Notes: generated by a model from the letters alone, not told the origin. 64,000 bases of DNA from Ruminococcaceae bacterium Marseille-P2935 (GCA_900104565.1 LT629951.1:62001-126000), one strand, 5' to 3'; positions 37,241-47,249 are shown, counted from the first letter of the stretch. Numbers and translations: made by a program.

Positions 37241-37932
37241 AAAAAATGGCAAAGGCGGTGCAGTGTTGTAACCAAAACAACAATTAAAAACCGGTTGTAT
37301 TATAAACCTGTCCTACAATGTGGGATAAAAAAACGGTTAAAAAAGAAAGAAGCACCAAAAAAATGACAACCAAAGCTGTTGCAATGTTTACCGAAGAAAT
37401 ATTCGGCGTTCCGTTTTAGCTTTAACTTTTATACATATCATAAAAACTTTGTTGAGTATGGCTTCCAGCGCGGACGTTTGCCCGTCCATACAGGGCAAGC
37501 ATACCCTGGGTGGTTAAGGCTGCGCAAGCCCCGGGGCTTTGTTTGAAAGAGATACCGCCAGAGCGGCTGTTTAACAGCGGCCTGCCCCGGTGTGCTGCGT
37601 GCCCTCGTATATTGGGTAGCGGTATACTGGGGTCCCCTCCCGGTGAGGAAGAGACAGCCTCTTTAGGGTATTGCGCCCGTGGGGAGGCGCTTGCCCCTTT
37701 GCAGGGAGGCTTTGCACTTCCCTTGGGTAACGCACTGCCCGCTTACACTCTTGGGTGTTGGGGCATTGGGGGATACGGGGGTTAGGCGTATACCTGCATG
37801 TGCAATAAAAATTGCTTGCGCACAGGCTTTTTGGGAAAACAAAAAACCAGACCGCCGGAAATATGGATGAAACGGGCGTCATTATTTTTGAGGGAAAGGA
37901 AGGCGGCAGGCGGTTTTATTCCACCAAAAGGC
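37241..37932. other. Non-coding gap inside the his operon (hisI-hisE)
   Basis: About 690 nt with no convincing gene. The left part is AT-rich; the right part (about 37440-37800) is rich in G and C, with runs such as TTGGGGCATTGGGGG and a solo CCCTTGGGTA word near 37718 related to the minisatellites. Open frames here have no ribosome sites or recognisable families. Confidence 0.5.
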
Positions 37933-38253
37933 TTACTCTTCCCCCAGCTTTTTATAAAAGCAGCTGTGTTTTCCGGTATGACAGGCCGCTCCGGTTTGAA
38001 TTACGGTAACCAGCAGGGTGTCGTTGTCACAGTCGGCTTTCATATCCACTACCTTTTGCAGATGGCCAGAGGTCGCCCCTTTGTTCCACAGCTGATTTCT
38101 GGAGCGGCTGTAAAACCAGGTGTATCCGGTGTCCACCGTTTTCTGCAGGCTTTCCCGGTTCATATAGGCGAGCATTAGCACAATACCGGTTCCCTGCTCC
38201 TGCACCACGGCAGGAATTAAATCAGACTTTTCAAAGTATTGATCTAAATTCAT
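37933..38253 (-). CDS. hisI: Phosphoribosyl-AMP cyclohydrolase
   Basis: Third step of histidine synthesis, opening the purine ring of PR-AMP; 106 residues. Zinc and magnesium sites are visible in [14 protein letters not shown] and [10 protein letters not shown]. The block [19 protein letters not shown] and [19 protein letters not shown] is typical. I chose ATG 38253 ([11 protein letters not shown]), preceded by AAAGGACA, over an upstream in-frame ATG that would add 15 atypical residues. Confidence 0.95.
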   Translation of the reverse strand: MNLDQYFEKSDLIPAVVQEQGTGIVLMLAYMNRESLQKTVDTGYTWFYSRSRNQLWNKGATSGHLQKVVDMKADCDNDTLLVTVIQTGAACHTGKHSCFYKKLGEE

Positions 38254-38569
38254 AAAATGTCCTTTCTGCCTGAAGAAGGCTTGTTTTAGTAAGGGCATGA
38301 AGAATACTTTTTGATTAAAATGTTACAGCTATAAAAATAATAGGCAGTTACGGTTGACCCGGCAACATTTTATGGTGTTGGGCACCTCAACCTGCCAGAA
38401 GAACTACGCCCTCACACTGGGATCTGTTAATGATTGAGGGCGTATGCGAAAAACTGGTATGGTTACCGGAGAAAGTGAGTGAATCATCTGGCAGAATGGA
38501 CCAGGTATTCCCTAAAAAGCGATAAACCCACTGGTGCAGAAAAGGAAAAGCGCCCCAATCAGCTTCTGT
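38254..38569. other. Non-coding gap between hisF and hisI
   Basis: About 315 nt with no gene. It contains a 10-bp inverted repeat, TACGCCCTCA (38405-38414) and TGAGGGCGTA (38435-38444), with a 20-nt loop. No U tract follows, so it may be a processing or stability hairpin. Confidence 0.45.
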
Positions 38570-39346
38570 TTACTGATTAGCAAACTGAACCGGTCTCACC
38601 GGAATTTTGCATGCATGAAGGTGTTCCTTCACCTGGCCAACCGTCAGTTCCCGGTAGTGGAACAGTGAAGCAGCCAAGGCGGCGTCGGCCCCTGTTTGCT
38701 GGAACACTTCGGAAAAATGCTCCAGCCTGCCGCAGCCGCCGGAGGCAATCACCGGAATGGTGACAAGGTCGGTTACCGCTTTGGTCAGTTCCAGGTCAAA
38801 GCCGTTTTTGGTACCGTCTGCGTCCATTGAGGTCAACAGAATTTCACCTGCACCCAGCTGCTGTGCTTTTAGCACCCATTCCAGCGCGTCCACGCCTGTG
38901 TCAATACGGCCTCCGTTCACCACAACGGTAAAGCCGCCGCCGGGCTTGCGGCGGGCGTCGACAGCCACCACAACGCACTGGCTGCCAAACCGGTCGGCGG
39001 CCTGGGCAATCAGCTGCGGGTTACGGATTGCTGCGGAATTTACCCCCACCTTGTCGGCCCCGGCCAAAAGCAGATCGCGAAAATCTTCCACAGTACGCAC
39101 ACCGCCGCCAACGGTCAGCGGAACAAACACCTTTTCGGCGGTTCGGCGCACCACGTCCAGCATGGTACCGCGGCCTTCGTGGGTGGCGGTAATATCTAAA
39201 AAGGTGATCTCATCGGCGCCTTGTGCGTCATACAGCATGGCGCACTCTACCGGGTCGCCCACGTCCTTAATACCAATAAAATTGATTCCCTTTACCACCC
39301 GTCCGTCCCGTACGTCCAGGCAGGGAATTATGCGCTTGGCTAGCAT
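38570..39346 (-). CDS. hisF: Imidazole glycerol phosphate synthase subunit HisF
   Basis: Cyclase subunit, 258 residues, forming IGP and AICAR with ammonia from HisH. It is a TIM barrel with catalytic Asp in [12 protein letters not shown] near residue 11 and the second Asp in [16 protein letters not shown] near 130. Phosphate-binding loops VGGGVRT and ASGGCG are present. It overlaps hisA by 7 nt. Confidence 0.97.
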   Translation of the reverse strand: MLAKRIIPCLDVRDGRVVKGINFIGIKDVGDPVECAMLYDAQGADEITFLDITATHEGRGTMLDVVRRTAEKVFVPLTVGGGVRTVEDFRDLLLAGADKVGVNSAAIRNPQLIAQAADRFGSQCVVVAVDARRKPGGGFTVVVNGGRIDTGVDALEWVLKAQQLGAGEILLTSMDADGTKNGFDLELTKAVTDLVTIPVIASGGCGRLEHFSEVFQQTGADAALAASLFHYRELTVGQVKEHLHACKIPVRPVQFANQ

Positions 39347-40065
39347 GTTTGATCACCTGCCAACCCAACCGCAGCTTTTAGGCTAAGGCTGCCCGAGTAA
39401 ATGGACTTTCCGCAAATCGCCCCATACAACCCCAGTTCTTTTAAAGCCTTTATGTCAGCCAGTTCTTTTATGCCGCCGCTGGCAATAATGTCGCAGCTGA
39501 CAGCCCGGTTGATAGCGTCCAGCTGTTCCAGGTTAGGACCGCTTAGAGTACCGTCCTTGGAAATATCGGTATAAATGATTCGTGCTACGCCAACCTGTTC
39601 CATCTGTTTTGCCAGCTCCAGATAATGCAGGCCAGAGTTGTCCAGCCAGCCTTCCGCTGCAACCATCTGGTTTTTGGCGTCAATGCCTATTGCAATCTGT
39701 TCACCAAACTCCTTTACAGCCTGGGCGACAAAAGCGGGGTTTTGCACAGCGGCAGAACCCAAAATCACCCGGGAGATTCCCCGGCTCAGGTAATATTCCA
39801 CCGTTTGCATATTGCGGATTCCCCCGCCAAGCTCCACCTTTAACGAGGTGTTTTTTGCCACTTCTAAAAACAGCGCGGAATTGACGGGTTTTGCATCTTT
39901 GGCACCGTCCAAATCCACCATGTGGATCCATTTGGCGCCGGCGTCTTCAAAGGATTTTGCAGTTTGCAGATGGTTTTCGGCCACCTGCTCGGCGGTGGAA
40001 AAGTCCCCCTGGAACAGCCGCACGCAGCGGCCGTCCTTCACGTCAATGGCGGGCAGAATAATCAT
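39340..40065 (-). CDS. hisA: ProFAR isomerase HisA
   Basis: Converts ProFAR to PRFAR, fourth step of the pathway; 241 residues. TIM barrel with catalytic Asp8 in [12 protein letters not shown] and the second Asp in [14 protein letters not shown]. Phosphate loops ELGGGIRN and ASGGIKE are present. It overlaps hisH by 4 nt and hisF by 7 nt, so the three genes are tightly coupled. Confidence 0.97.
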   Translation of the reverse strand: MIILPAIDVKDGRCVRLFQGDFSTAEQVAENHLQTAKSFEDAGAKWIHMVDLDGAKDAKPVNSALFLEVAKNTSLKVELGGGIRNMQTVEYYLSRGISRVILGSAAVQNPAFVAQAVKEFGEQIAIGIDAKNQMVAAEGWLDNSGLHYLELAKQMEQVGVARIIYTDISKDGTLSGPNLEQLDAINRAVSCDIIASGGIKELADIKALKELGLYGAICGKSIYSGSLSLKAAVGLAGDQTC

Positions 40066-40667
40066 ATTGGTTTCAGCTCCCCAAATTTTTTTAACATTGC
40101 CAGCCCTACCCGTCCGCTTTTTTCGGGGTGGAACTGTGCGCCGTAGAGATTGCCGCTATGCACCAAAGCCGGAATACGGCTGCCGTATTCGCAGCTGGCC
40201 GAAATAAATTCCCCGGGGCAAACAGCGCCGTAGGAATGTACAAAGTAAACATAATCCCCCGGCTGCAGGGTTTCGGTAAGGGGGCAGGGGGTTTGCACGG
40301 CCAGTTCGTTCCAGCCCATATGCGGCACCTTCAGCCCTCCGGTTTGCAGCAGCCTTACTTCACCGGGAATTAAACCAAGCCCTTTGGTCACCCCAAATTC
40401 GTAGCCGGTTTCAAACAGCAGCTGCATTCCCACACAAATTCCTAAAAAGGGCTTTTTGTGCGCCTGGGCTTTAATGGTATCCACAAGGCCGGTGGCATTC
40501 AGCATGCCCATTGCATCGGCAAAAGCACCCACCCCTGGCAGAATAATATGGTCGGCGTCCAGTAAATCCTGTTCGCTTTTTGTAACCAGGTTGGGAAGGC
40601 CCAAAAAGTCCAGCGCGTTTTTTACGCTGAACAGGTTGCCCGCCCCATAATCAATAATGGCGATCAA
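40062..40667 (-). CDS. hisH: Imidazole glycerol phosphate synthase subunit HisH
   Basis: Class I glutamine amidotransferase that feeds ammonia to HisF; 201 residues. The nucleophile is Cys78 in LGICVGMQLLFE. The catalytic His and Glu are in QFHPEKSGRVG near the end. The oxyanion region LPGVGAF is intact. It is separated from hisB by a 720-nt non-coding gap but coupled to hisA by a 4-nt overlap. Confidence 0.97.
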   Translation of the reverse strand: MIAIIDYGAGNLFSVKNALDFLGLPNLVTKSEQDLLDADHIILPGVGAFADAMGMLNATGLVDTIKAQAHKKPFLGICVGMQLLFETGYEFGVTKGLGLIPGEVRLLQTGGLKVPHMGWNELAVQTPCPLTETLQPGDYVYFVHSYGAVCPGEFISASCEYGSRIPALVHSGNLYGAQFHPEKSGRVGLAMLKKFGELKPI

Positions 40668-41389
40668 TAAGAATCAACTCCAACGGGTTGCCCCGGAAAT
40701 TACTAAAGTTTTTTTAAAAGGAATTTTTAGAATAAGCTTTTATGGCACGTTTTTTGCAAAACGGAAACCGGCTTTGCACAAAACATGGTTTCAGCAATCA
40801 TCTGTGCCTGCCCGCAGCTTGCACGGCAAAAAATAGCAAAAGTGACCGGTGCAAAAGCGTGTTAGAATTTTAACGGCAGCAAAATACAATACCGGCAGGT
40901 CCGTTCATTAATACAGGCGGCATTCCCCTTGGGTATTGGCTTATAGGAAGCGGCTCAAGCCTCCGTGCCGCCGGACCGAGCCGATTCAGAACACGGCCGG
41001 TTTGCAGGAACAGCAACAATAGGAATAATAACGGTATGATTTTACCGGTAGAAAAGTTTGGCTGTTTTAGTATAAAACCTATAATCCTGCCTGGCACCTG
41101 GGGTGGTAATTAAAACGACCGGTTGAACAAAAGGGATGCGCAAGCCCGGGAAGGGCATAGTACCGGCTGCCTCTCAAGAGGTTTTGAAAATTCTTTCCGT
41201 TACATCACTTGCCCTGCCCCCTGTAAACGGGCAATCTAATCTTTTAAGATAGTTTTTTGAGGTTCTTAAGCTCGCTTTGCTCATTGCTGTTACAAAAGCT
41301 TTTTACTCTCAATGGGAAAGCCGGTGGTTTCCATATCAATAAAAGCTGCCTGTAACCGCTTCGGCGAAAATGGCGCCGGGTTTTCCACA
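40668..41389. other. Non-coding gap between hisB and hisH
   Basis: About 720 nt without a credible gene. It holds a solo CCCCTTGGGTATTGGC word (40925-40940) related to the minisatellites. It also holds CTCGCTTTGCTCATTG (41270-41285), matching part of the repeats at 51671-52016. These relics suggest that the gap grew by insertion of dispersed repeats. Confidence 0.5.
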
Positions 41390-41968
41390 TTACAGCACGC
41401 CTTTTGTGGAAAGAACGCCGCCACCCTTAGGCAGCACTGCCAGGCGAAGAGCGTGGGCGCAGGCTTTGAACAGCGCCTCAATTTTATGGTGGTCATTTTT
41501 GCCGTAAGGAACGGCCAGGTGCAGGGTAATTCCCCCGTTCATGGCAAACGCACGGAAGAATTCTTCGGCCATACAGCAGTCAAACCCGCCGCAGCTGGGG
41601 GTATCAAACGCCGCGTCAAACACCAAAAACGGCCGCCCGCTGATGTCCAGGTGGCAGGAGGCCAGCGCTTCGTCCATTGGTATAAAAAAACTGCCAAAGC
41701 GGGCAATTCCGGAATTACCGCCCAAAATTTGAGCAAAGGCCTTGCCCAAAACAATTCCGGTGTCTTCAATGGTGTGGTGGCAATCCACCTGCAAATCTCC
41801 CTTTACCTGCAGGGTTAGGTCAAACCCGCCATGCAGCGCAAAGGCAGTTAGCATGTGGTCAAAAAAACCAATCCCGGTGGAAATATCGCTTTTTCCCTCG
41901 CCATCCAGGTTTAAGGTAAGGGAGATATCGGTTTCCTTTGTGGTGCGGGTTAGGGTGGTCTCTCTCAT
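41390..41968 (-). CDS. hisB: Imidazoleglycerol-phosphate dehydratase
   Basis: Dehydrates IGP to imidazole acetol phosphate; 192 residues, the single-function form. Metal-binding histidine motifs are present: GFFDHMLTAFALHGGFDL, DCHHTIEDTGIVLG, and FEALFKACAHALRLAV near the end in the form KNDHHKIEALFKACAHAL. No phosphatase domain is fused, so histidinol-phosphatase must come from elsewhere; none is in this window. A 222-nt gap separates it from hisC. Confidence 0.96.
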   Translation of the reverse strand: MRETTLTRTTKETDISLTLNLDGEGKSDISTGIGFFDHMLTAFALHGGFDLTLQVKGDLQVDCHHTIEDTGIVLGKAFAQILGGNSGIARFGSFFIPMDEALASCHLDISGRPFLVFDAAFDTPSCGGFDCCMAEEFFRAFAMNGGITLHLAVPYGKNDHHKIEALFKACAHALRLAVLPKGGGVLSTKGVL

Positions 41969-42190
41969 AATGAGCCTCCTTATTTTGTGTTAAGGATGAA
42001 TATAAAAAGCAGGGTCCCGGCGGTTGACATAAAACCGGAAAACAGGGCTGAAAAGTGCACCCCTGGGACAAAAGACAGGGATGTGTGGGATGGCGCATAA
42101 AATGAAATAGCCGAGGAAAGGTTTTACAGACGGGAAAGCAGTTGTTTTCAGCAAAAACCGGCTGGTTGCGGCTTGCCAAAAGCTGGTGAG

Positions 42191-43243
42191 CTAATCTGCC
42201 AAAACCTCTTTAAACGCCTTTACAAAAGCACGGTTTTCGGTCATGGTGCCGGCGGTTACCCGCAGGTAATCCCCCAGGCAGCGCACAACAATCCCTTTTT
42301 TCTTAAGCGCCTCAAATACCCCGGGGGCATCTTCCATTTTCATATAAAGAAAGTTGGTACAGGAGGTGTAAAGCTTTTGAATTTTGGGGCATTCCCAGCT
42401 GTAGGTTAAAACCTCACCGTACAAAAAGTCCAGCGAATCCTGCACTTCCTGACGGCATTTGGCCAAATACTCCTGCTCCCGCAGTACCGTTTCCCCCACA
42501 ATCTGCGATAAGGCGTTTACATTGTAGGGCGCTTTGGCACAACGAATTGCATTTGCAATCGTTTCGTTTGCAATGGCAAAACCAATGCGGGCGCCGGCCA
42601 GCCCCACAGCCTTGGAACAGGTACGCAGTACGATCAGGTTGTCGTACTGTTTGACAAAATCCAGCACCGACTGGTTGTAAAAATCCATATAAGCCTCGTC
42701 CACAATCACCAGGCAGTTGACCGATTCAATCAGATGAATCACTTCGTGGAAGTAGGTCCCCAGCGAGGTGGGGTTGCCGGGGTTGGAAAAAAGCACCGCG
42801 TCCACCTTTTGTGCGTTGGCGGTTTCAATCACCTTTTCCACATCTACCAGCATATTTTCGTCCTTGGGAACAATCACGTTTTCCACGTCGTTCATATAGG
42901 CATAAAACCGGTACATGTAAAAATCGGGCGAAACGGTAAGCAGCTTACCGCCTTTTGGAATAAATGCATTAATTAAAATCCCCAGCATTTCATCCAACCC
43001 ATTGGAGGCGGTGACGCAGGCAGGGTCGGCATGATAATACGAGCAGAATGCATCGATCAGCCCGGTGCATTCCGAATCGGGGTAGCGGTTCAGTTTTGCA
43101 CCTTTCAGGGCGTCTAAAATGATATCGGGAATATCCTGCATGGGGTTGTGCCAGCTTTCGTTGGCGTCCAAGCGAATTTTATAATCCCCGCTGATGGGGT
43201 CATAAGGTTCAAGTTCCAGTAGTTTTTCTGGCAGTTGATACAT
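42191..43243 (-). CDS. hisC: Histidinol-phosphate aminotransferase
   Basis: PLP-dependent fold type I aminotransferase, 350 residues. The PLP lysine is in LRTCSKAVGLAGARIGF, with SNPGNPTS and VIVDEAYMDF cofactor contacts. It transfers the amino group to imidazole acetol phosphate. Start MYQLPEKLLELEPYDPISG is typical. It lies 126 nt after hisD, behind ribosome site AAAGGAGG. Confidence 0.95.
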   Translation of the reverse strand: MYQLPEKLLELEPYDPISGDYKIRLDANESWHNPMQDIPDIILDALKGAKLNRYPDSECTGLIDAFCSYYHADPACVTASNGLDEMLGILINAFIPKGGKLLTVSPDFYMYRFYAYMNDVENVIVPKDENMLVDVEKVIETANAQKVDAVLFSNPGNPTSLGTYFHEVIHLIESVNCLVIVDEAYMDFYNQSVLDFVKQYDNLIVLRTCSKAVGLAGARIGFAIANETIANAIRCAKAPYNVNALSQIVGETVLREQEYLAKCRQEVQDSLDFLYGEVLTYSWECPKIQKLYTSCTNFLYMKMEDAPGVFEALKKKGIVVRCLGDYLRVTAGTMTENRAFVKAFKEVLAD

Positions 43244-43369
43244 GGGCGGCCCTCCTTTGTTAATTTACAATTTGTAATATTATGGTATATTAACACTAAA
43301 TGTAATCCGGTTTCTATACGAACAATAAATATAAAACAGTGTTGAAAAGCGGCGGTATCCAGCTGGGTT

Positions 43370-44659
43370 TTATTGGCCGTCAAACCGCACCCGAATGGAG
43401 TTTGCATGGGCGGTAAGGCCCTCTTTTTCGGCTATGCGTACCACATCCTCCCTGGCTGCGCAAAGGGCGTCCTCAGTGTAATAAATAAAGCTGGAACGTT
43501 TTGTAAAGGTATCTACCGACAAGGGGGAGAAAAACCTTGCGGTACCGCTGGTGGGCAGTACATGGTTGGGACCGGCATAGTAGTCCCCCAAAGGCTCGGG
43601 GGAATATTTCCCCAAAAATACCGAACCGGCATTGTCCAGTTTTCCCACATATTCCAGCGGGTTTTCGCACATTACTTCCAAATGCTCAGGGGCAATTTCG
43701 TTGGCCAGGGCAATCATTTGCTCTTTGCTTTGGCAAAGAATAATTGCGCCAAAATCGGTAAGCGATTTGCGTATAATTTCTGCCCGGCTTAAATCTTTTA
43801 CCTGGCGTTCCAATTCGCTGGTTGTTTCGGCAGCAATACGCTCGCTGGTGGTGAGCAGAACAGCGCTGGCCAGCACATCGTGCTCCGCCTGGCTCATCAG
43901 GTCGGCGGCCAGGAACCTGGGGTCGGCCGTTTGGTCGGCCATTACCAGAATTTCGCTGGGGCCGGCGATCATATCAATGTCCACCTGGCCATACAGCAGC
44001 TTTTTGGCAGTGGCTACATAAATGTTGCCGGGGCCCACAATTTTATCCACCCGGGGTACTGTTTCGGTACCATAAGCCAGTGCGGCGACGGCCTGGGCTC
44101 CGCCCATTAAAAAGACACGGTCTACCCCGGCTATGGCCGCAGCGGTCAGAATATCGGGGTTTGGCTTGCCGTCCTTACCGGGCGGGGTCACCATAATCAG
44201 TTCCTTTACGCCGGCAGTTTTAGCGGGAATGGCGTTCATTAAAACGCTGGAAGGATAGGCCGCAGTGCCGCCGGGAACATAAAGGCCCACCCGGTTAAGC
44301 CCCCGTACCCGCTGGCCCAAAATAACGCCGTTTGGTTTGGCGTCAACAAAACTTTCCCGTTTTTGGCGGTTGTGAAATTCGGCAATATTTGCCTGGGCGT
44401 TTAACAGCGAATCTACAAAATCCGGGTCGGCCTGGGTCAGTGCGTCGTTAATTACTTCCCGGTCTACCTCAAACTGTTCCGGCACCCGGTCAAACCGCGC
44501 GGTATATTCCCGTACGGCGCTGTCCCCCTTTTCCCGTACTGCTTCTAAAATTTCGGTGACTACGGCAGTCACTTTTTTATCTACCTCGCCGCTTCTTTGG
44601 CGAAGTGCTTTTAACAGTGCCTGCTCGGCTCCGTTTTCTGCTTTAACCATTGGAATCAT
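43370..44659 (-). CDS. hisD: Histidinol dehydrogenase
   Basis: Zinc- and NAD-dependent enzyme performing the last two oxidations to histidine; 429 residues. Family blocks include GLYVPGGTAAYPSSVLMNAIPA, VGPGNIYVATAKKLLYG, DMIAGPSEILV, the catalytic region SQAEHDVLASAVL and NHVLPTSGTARF. It overlaps hisG by 4 nt. The protein is full length. Confidence 0.97.
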   Translation of the reverse strand: MIPMVKAENGAEQALLKALRQRSGEVDKKVTAVVTEILEAVREKGDSAVREYTARFDRVPEQFEVDREVINDALTQADPDFVDSLLNAQANIAEFHNRQKRESFVDAKPNGVILGQRVRGLNRVGLYVPGGTAAYPSSVLMNAIPAKTAGVKELIMVTPPGKDGKPNPDILTAAAIAGVDRVFLMGGAQAVAALAYGTETVPRVDKIVGPGNIYVATAKKLLYGQVDIDMIAGPSEILVMADQTADPRFLAADLMSQAEHDVLASAVLLTTSERIAAETTSELERQVKDLSRAEIIRKSLTDFGAIILCQSKEQMIALANEIAPEHLEVMCENPLEYVGKLDNAGSVFLGKYSPEPLGDYYAGPNHVLPTSGTARFFSPLSVDTFTKRSSFIYYTEDALCAAREDVVRIAEKEGLTAHANSIRVRFDGQ

Positions 44660-45297
44660 GCTGTTTTCCCCTTCCGAAAGCTTTCAATTTTGGTGAGAAG
44701 CTCCTCAATTTCCGGCTTTTTCAGCTTCATGCTGGCAATGTTTACAATCATGCGGGCAGAAATATCGGCAACTTCTTCAATTACTTCCAGCCCGTTTTCT
44801 TTTAAGGTTGTGCCGGTTTCTACAATATCTACAATGGCGTCGCTTAACCCCAAAATAGGGGCCAGCTCCACCGAGCCTTCAATTTTAACAATGTCAACGT
44901 CCATGCATTTGCCTTCAAAAAAACGCCGGGCAACTGCCGGGTACTTGGTGGCAATCCGCTTTACCTCAAACCCGTCGTAAAAACGGCAGCCCCTGGGGGC
45001 GGCAACCGCAAAGCGGCAGCGGCCATAGCCCAAATCCAGCACCTCGTAAAACTGGCCGCCCATTTCCATAATGGTGTCTTTGCCCACGACGCCAATGTCG
45101 CACACACCGTTTTCCACATAGGTAATCACATCGTTTGCTTTGGCAAGCACCACCTCAATATTGGTATTTTTAATTGGAAGCACCAGCTTGCGGCCCTTGT
45201 TTTTTACGGCTTCACAGTCGTAGCCCAGCTGCTCCAGCAGCAGGACGGTGTCTTTTTCCAGCCGCCCTTTGGTCAGGGCGATGCGCAGTTTATTCAT
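44656..45297 (-). CDS. hisG: ATP phosphoribosyltransferase, short form
   Basis: Catalyses the first, committed step of histidine synthesis; 213 residues. This is the short HisG, which lacks the C-terminal regulatory domain and needs HisZ, encoded just upstream. The start MNKLRIALTKGRLEKDTV and the PRPP loop SDAIVDIVETGTTLKENGL are present. I chose ATG 45297 over the GTG three codons earlier because MNKLRIALTKGR matches the family. It overlaps hisZ by 8 nt. Confidence 0.95.
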   Translation of the reverse strand: MNKLRIALTKGRLEKDTVLLLEQLGYDCEAVKNKGRKLVLPIKNTNIEVVLAKANDVITYVENGVCDIGVVGKDTIMEMGGQFYEVLDLGYGRCRFAVAAPRGCRFYDGFEVKRIATKYPAVARRFFEGKCMDVDIVKIEGSVELAPILGLSDAIVDIVETGTTLKENGLEVIEEVADISARMIVNIASMKLKKPEIEELLTKIESFRKGKTA

Positions 45298-46504
45298 AGT
45301 CGGCACCTGCCATTCTCAGTATTTCTACCGTGTCTCCCACCAGATGCAGCTGAGAGATTCCGCGGCCCAAGGCATAGGCCTTTGCTTCTTCGGCAGTATC
45401 GAAGCTGCTCACTTCGCAGAGGAACCCTTCGCTGATGCGCAGGTTGCGGTAACGAATGGCCTTAGCCATGTGAGCTTTGTCACTGTGCACCAAAATGTCG
45501 GGTGATTTTACACAGCAGCCCATGCCGCTTGCCATAAGGTAGCGGCCCACCAGGTCTACGTTGATGGCAAAGCCTACAGCCGGCAGTTGCCGGCCGAACT
45601 GCCCTACCAGGGAATCATACCGTCCGCCGGAGAGCACCGGCTCCCCAATGCCGGAAAGATACCCCTGGAAGGTGATGCCGGTATAATATTCCGGCAGGCT
45701 GACCAGCCCCAAATCCACCATGACCTTGTCCCGCAGGCCCAGGCTTTCCAGCGAGCGGTAAAGGCTTTTCAAATCGTCCAAAACTTCCCTTGCGCCGTTT
45801 TGGCAGAACACCTCAGCTGCTTCTTCGAGAATCTCTTCCCCGCCAAACAGCCGCGGTAGCCGCTTTAAGGCGCAGACAGCGTCGTTTTCGCCAAACTGTG
45901 CCAGCATATCGCCCAGCGCGGCATAGTTTTTATTTTCAACCAGCTGGCGTATTTTTTCGGCCGTAGCGGCGTCGGTGCCCAGGCTTTGCATAATAGCTTT
46001 AAAAAAGCCAATATGGCATAGCTCAATGCGGTAGCTCTCACCTGCACATTCCCGCAGGCTGGCACAGGCAAGCTCGACCATTTCCAAATCGCTTTTTTCA
46101 CCCGGGGCGCCCATCAGCTCCACACCGGCCTGTGTAATTTCACAGCTTTTGCCTGCCAGCTGGCGCTCCATACGGTACACATTTTGATTATAATAAAAAC
46201 GCAGCGGAGAAGCCGCCCCCTTTAGCCTTGTGGCAGCAAGGCGTGCAATTGGGGTGGTGCAGTCGGGGCGCAGCACCAGCAGCCGACCTTTATGGTCGGC
46301 CAGCTTAAACATGCTCTGCTGGGGCAGGTAAGCTGCGTCATCGGTAAAAACATCATAAAATTCCAGTGCCGGGGTTATGACCTCGTCAAACCCCCTTAAT
46401 TGGAACAGGTTTGCCAAAGAACGCTGCAGCCTGCCCCGGACCAGGCATTCTTCAAATAACAAATCGCGGGTGCCTTCCGGCGTAATGCGGTCAAATTGCT
46501 TCAT
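45290..46504 (-). CDS. hisZ: ATP phosphoribosyltransferase regulatory subunit
   Basis: A paralogue of histidyl-tRNA synthetase that lacks tRNA charging and serves as the histidine-sensing partner of short HisG. 404 residues. Class II motifs are evident: RLQRSLANLFQLRGFDEVITPALEFYDVF split over motif 1, then LRPDCTTPIARLAATRL and SGGRYDSLVGQFG. It is the first gene of the his operon, behind a TTGACC-N17-TAAACT promoter with an overlapping palindrome at 46554-46581. Confidence 0.93.
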   Translation of the reverse strand: MKQFDRITPEGTRDLLFEECLVRGRLQRSLANLFQLRGFDEVITPALEFYDVFTDDAAYLPQQSMFKLADHKGRLLVLRPDCTTPIARLAATRLKGAASPLRFYYNQNVYRMERQLAGKSCEITQAGVELMGAPGEKSDLEMVELACASLRECAGESYRIELCHIGFFKAIMQSLGTDAATAEKIRQLVENKNYAALGDMLAQFGENDAVCALKRLPRLFGGEEILEEAAEVFCQNGAREVLDDLKSLYRSLESLGLRDKVMVDLGLVSLPEYYTGITFQGYLSGIGEPVLSGGRYDSLVGQFGRQLPAVGFAINVDLVGRYLMASGMGCCVKSPDILVHSDKAHMAKAIRYRNLRISEGFLCEVSSFDTAEEAKAYALGRGISQLHLVGDTVEILRMAGADYE

Positions 46505-46553
46505 GAGGTCCGTCCTCTCTCAACGATAATACTTTAACATGCTAATATGGTGA

Positions 46554-46599
46554 TATGCTAAACTAACAATAGTTTAGCATAAACTATTGTAATGGTCAA
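46554..46599 (-). promoter_or_regulatory. his operon promoter with overlapping palindromic operator
   Basis: On the minus strand the -35 box TTGACC (46594-46599) is 17 nt from the -10 box TAAACT (46571-46576). TATGCTAAACTA (46554-46565) and TAGTTTAGCATA (46570-46581) form a perfect 12-bp inverted repeat around ACAA that covers the -10 box. A further ATGCTAA half-site lies at 46538-46544. A repressor bound here would block transcription. A TrpR-like HisR is a candidate because such regulators control his genes in Firmicutes, but I cannot confirm the motif. Confidence 0.7.
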
Positions 46600-46671
46600 C
46601 GAAAATAGCAGCTGCAGCAGCTGTTTTGGAAAAGATGTAAAAATGGGGGGCTTTTTCCGTTTAAAAATTGG

Positions 46672-46702
46672 CAAAACTCCCCCCCGGAAGCCGGGAGGGA
46701 GT
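46672..46702 (-). terminator. Terminator of dcd
   Basis: On the minus strand ACTCCCTCCCGG pairs with CCGGGGGGGAGT around CTT and is followed by TTTTGC. It lies directly after the dcd stop and upstream of the his promoter. Confidence 0.8.
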
Positions 46703-46712
46703 AAAAAACAAA

Positions 46713-47249
46713 TTATTTGAGGGGCTTGTCCTTTAAAAAGTCCCGGTAAATAAGGCTTGGCTGAATACCGGTGTTGCCCTGGTATTTGCCGCTGATATAT
46801 TTGTCATAATCGCCTTTAATGGTGTGGTAATAAATCTGGCAAATCTCAACCCCGGCGTAAATTTTAACCGGCTGTACACAGAACATCTCCAAGGTCCAAT
46901 AGCCGTGGAATCCGACATCTCCAAAACCGGCGGTAACGTGAATAAACAGCCCCAGCCGCCCCACCGAAGAACGGCCTTCCAGCATGGGAACAAAATGGTC
47001 AGTGGCAGTATATTCCAGGGTACGGCCCAGGTAAAGCCGGTTAGGCTCCAGAACCAGCCCCTCTTCCGGAATATCAATGATTCGGGTGTTCAGCGGTTTT
47101 TTCATATCCAGCACAGGGTCCTCATACACCAGCAGCTGGTTATGTAATTTTAGGTTATAGCTGTTGGGGTTGAGGCAGGAAGGGTCGTAGGGTTCGATAA
47201 TAATCTCCTTGCCTAAGTTGCGCTGAATTTCCTTCCCGGATAATATCAT
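46713..47249 (-). CDS. dcd: dCTP deaminase
   Basis: Converts dCTP to dUTP (or directly to dUMP in bifunctional forms), feeding thymidylate synthesis; 178 residues. The trimeric dUTPase-like fold shows EGRSSVGRLGLFIHVTAGFGDVGFHG and the C-terminal GKYQGNTGIQPS arm that closes over substrate. Start MILSGKEIQRNL is typical. Whether it also cleaves dUTP cannot be told with certainty. A single-gene unit with its own terminator. Confidence 0.93.
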   Translation of the reverse strand: MILSGKEIQRNLGKEIIIEPYDPSCLNPNSYNLKLHNQLLVYEDPVLDMKKPLNTRIIDIPEEGLVLEPNRLYLGRTLEYTATDHFVPMLEGRSSVGRLGLFIHVTAGFGDVGFHGYWTLEMFCVQPVKIYAGVEICQIYYHTIKGDYDKYISGKYQGNTGIQPSLIYRDFLKDKPLK

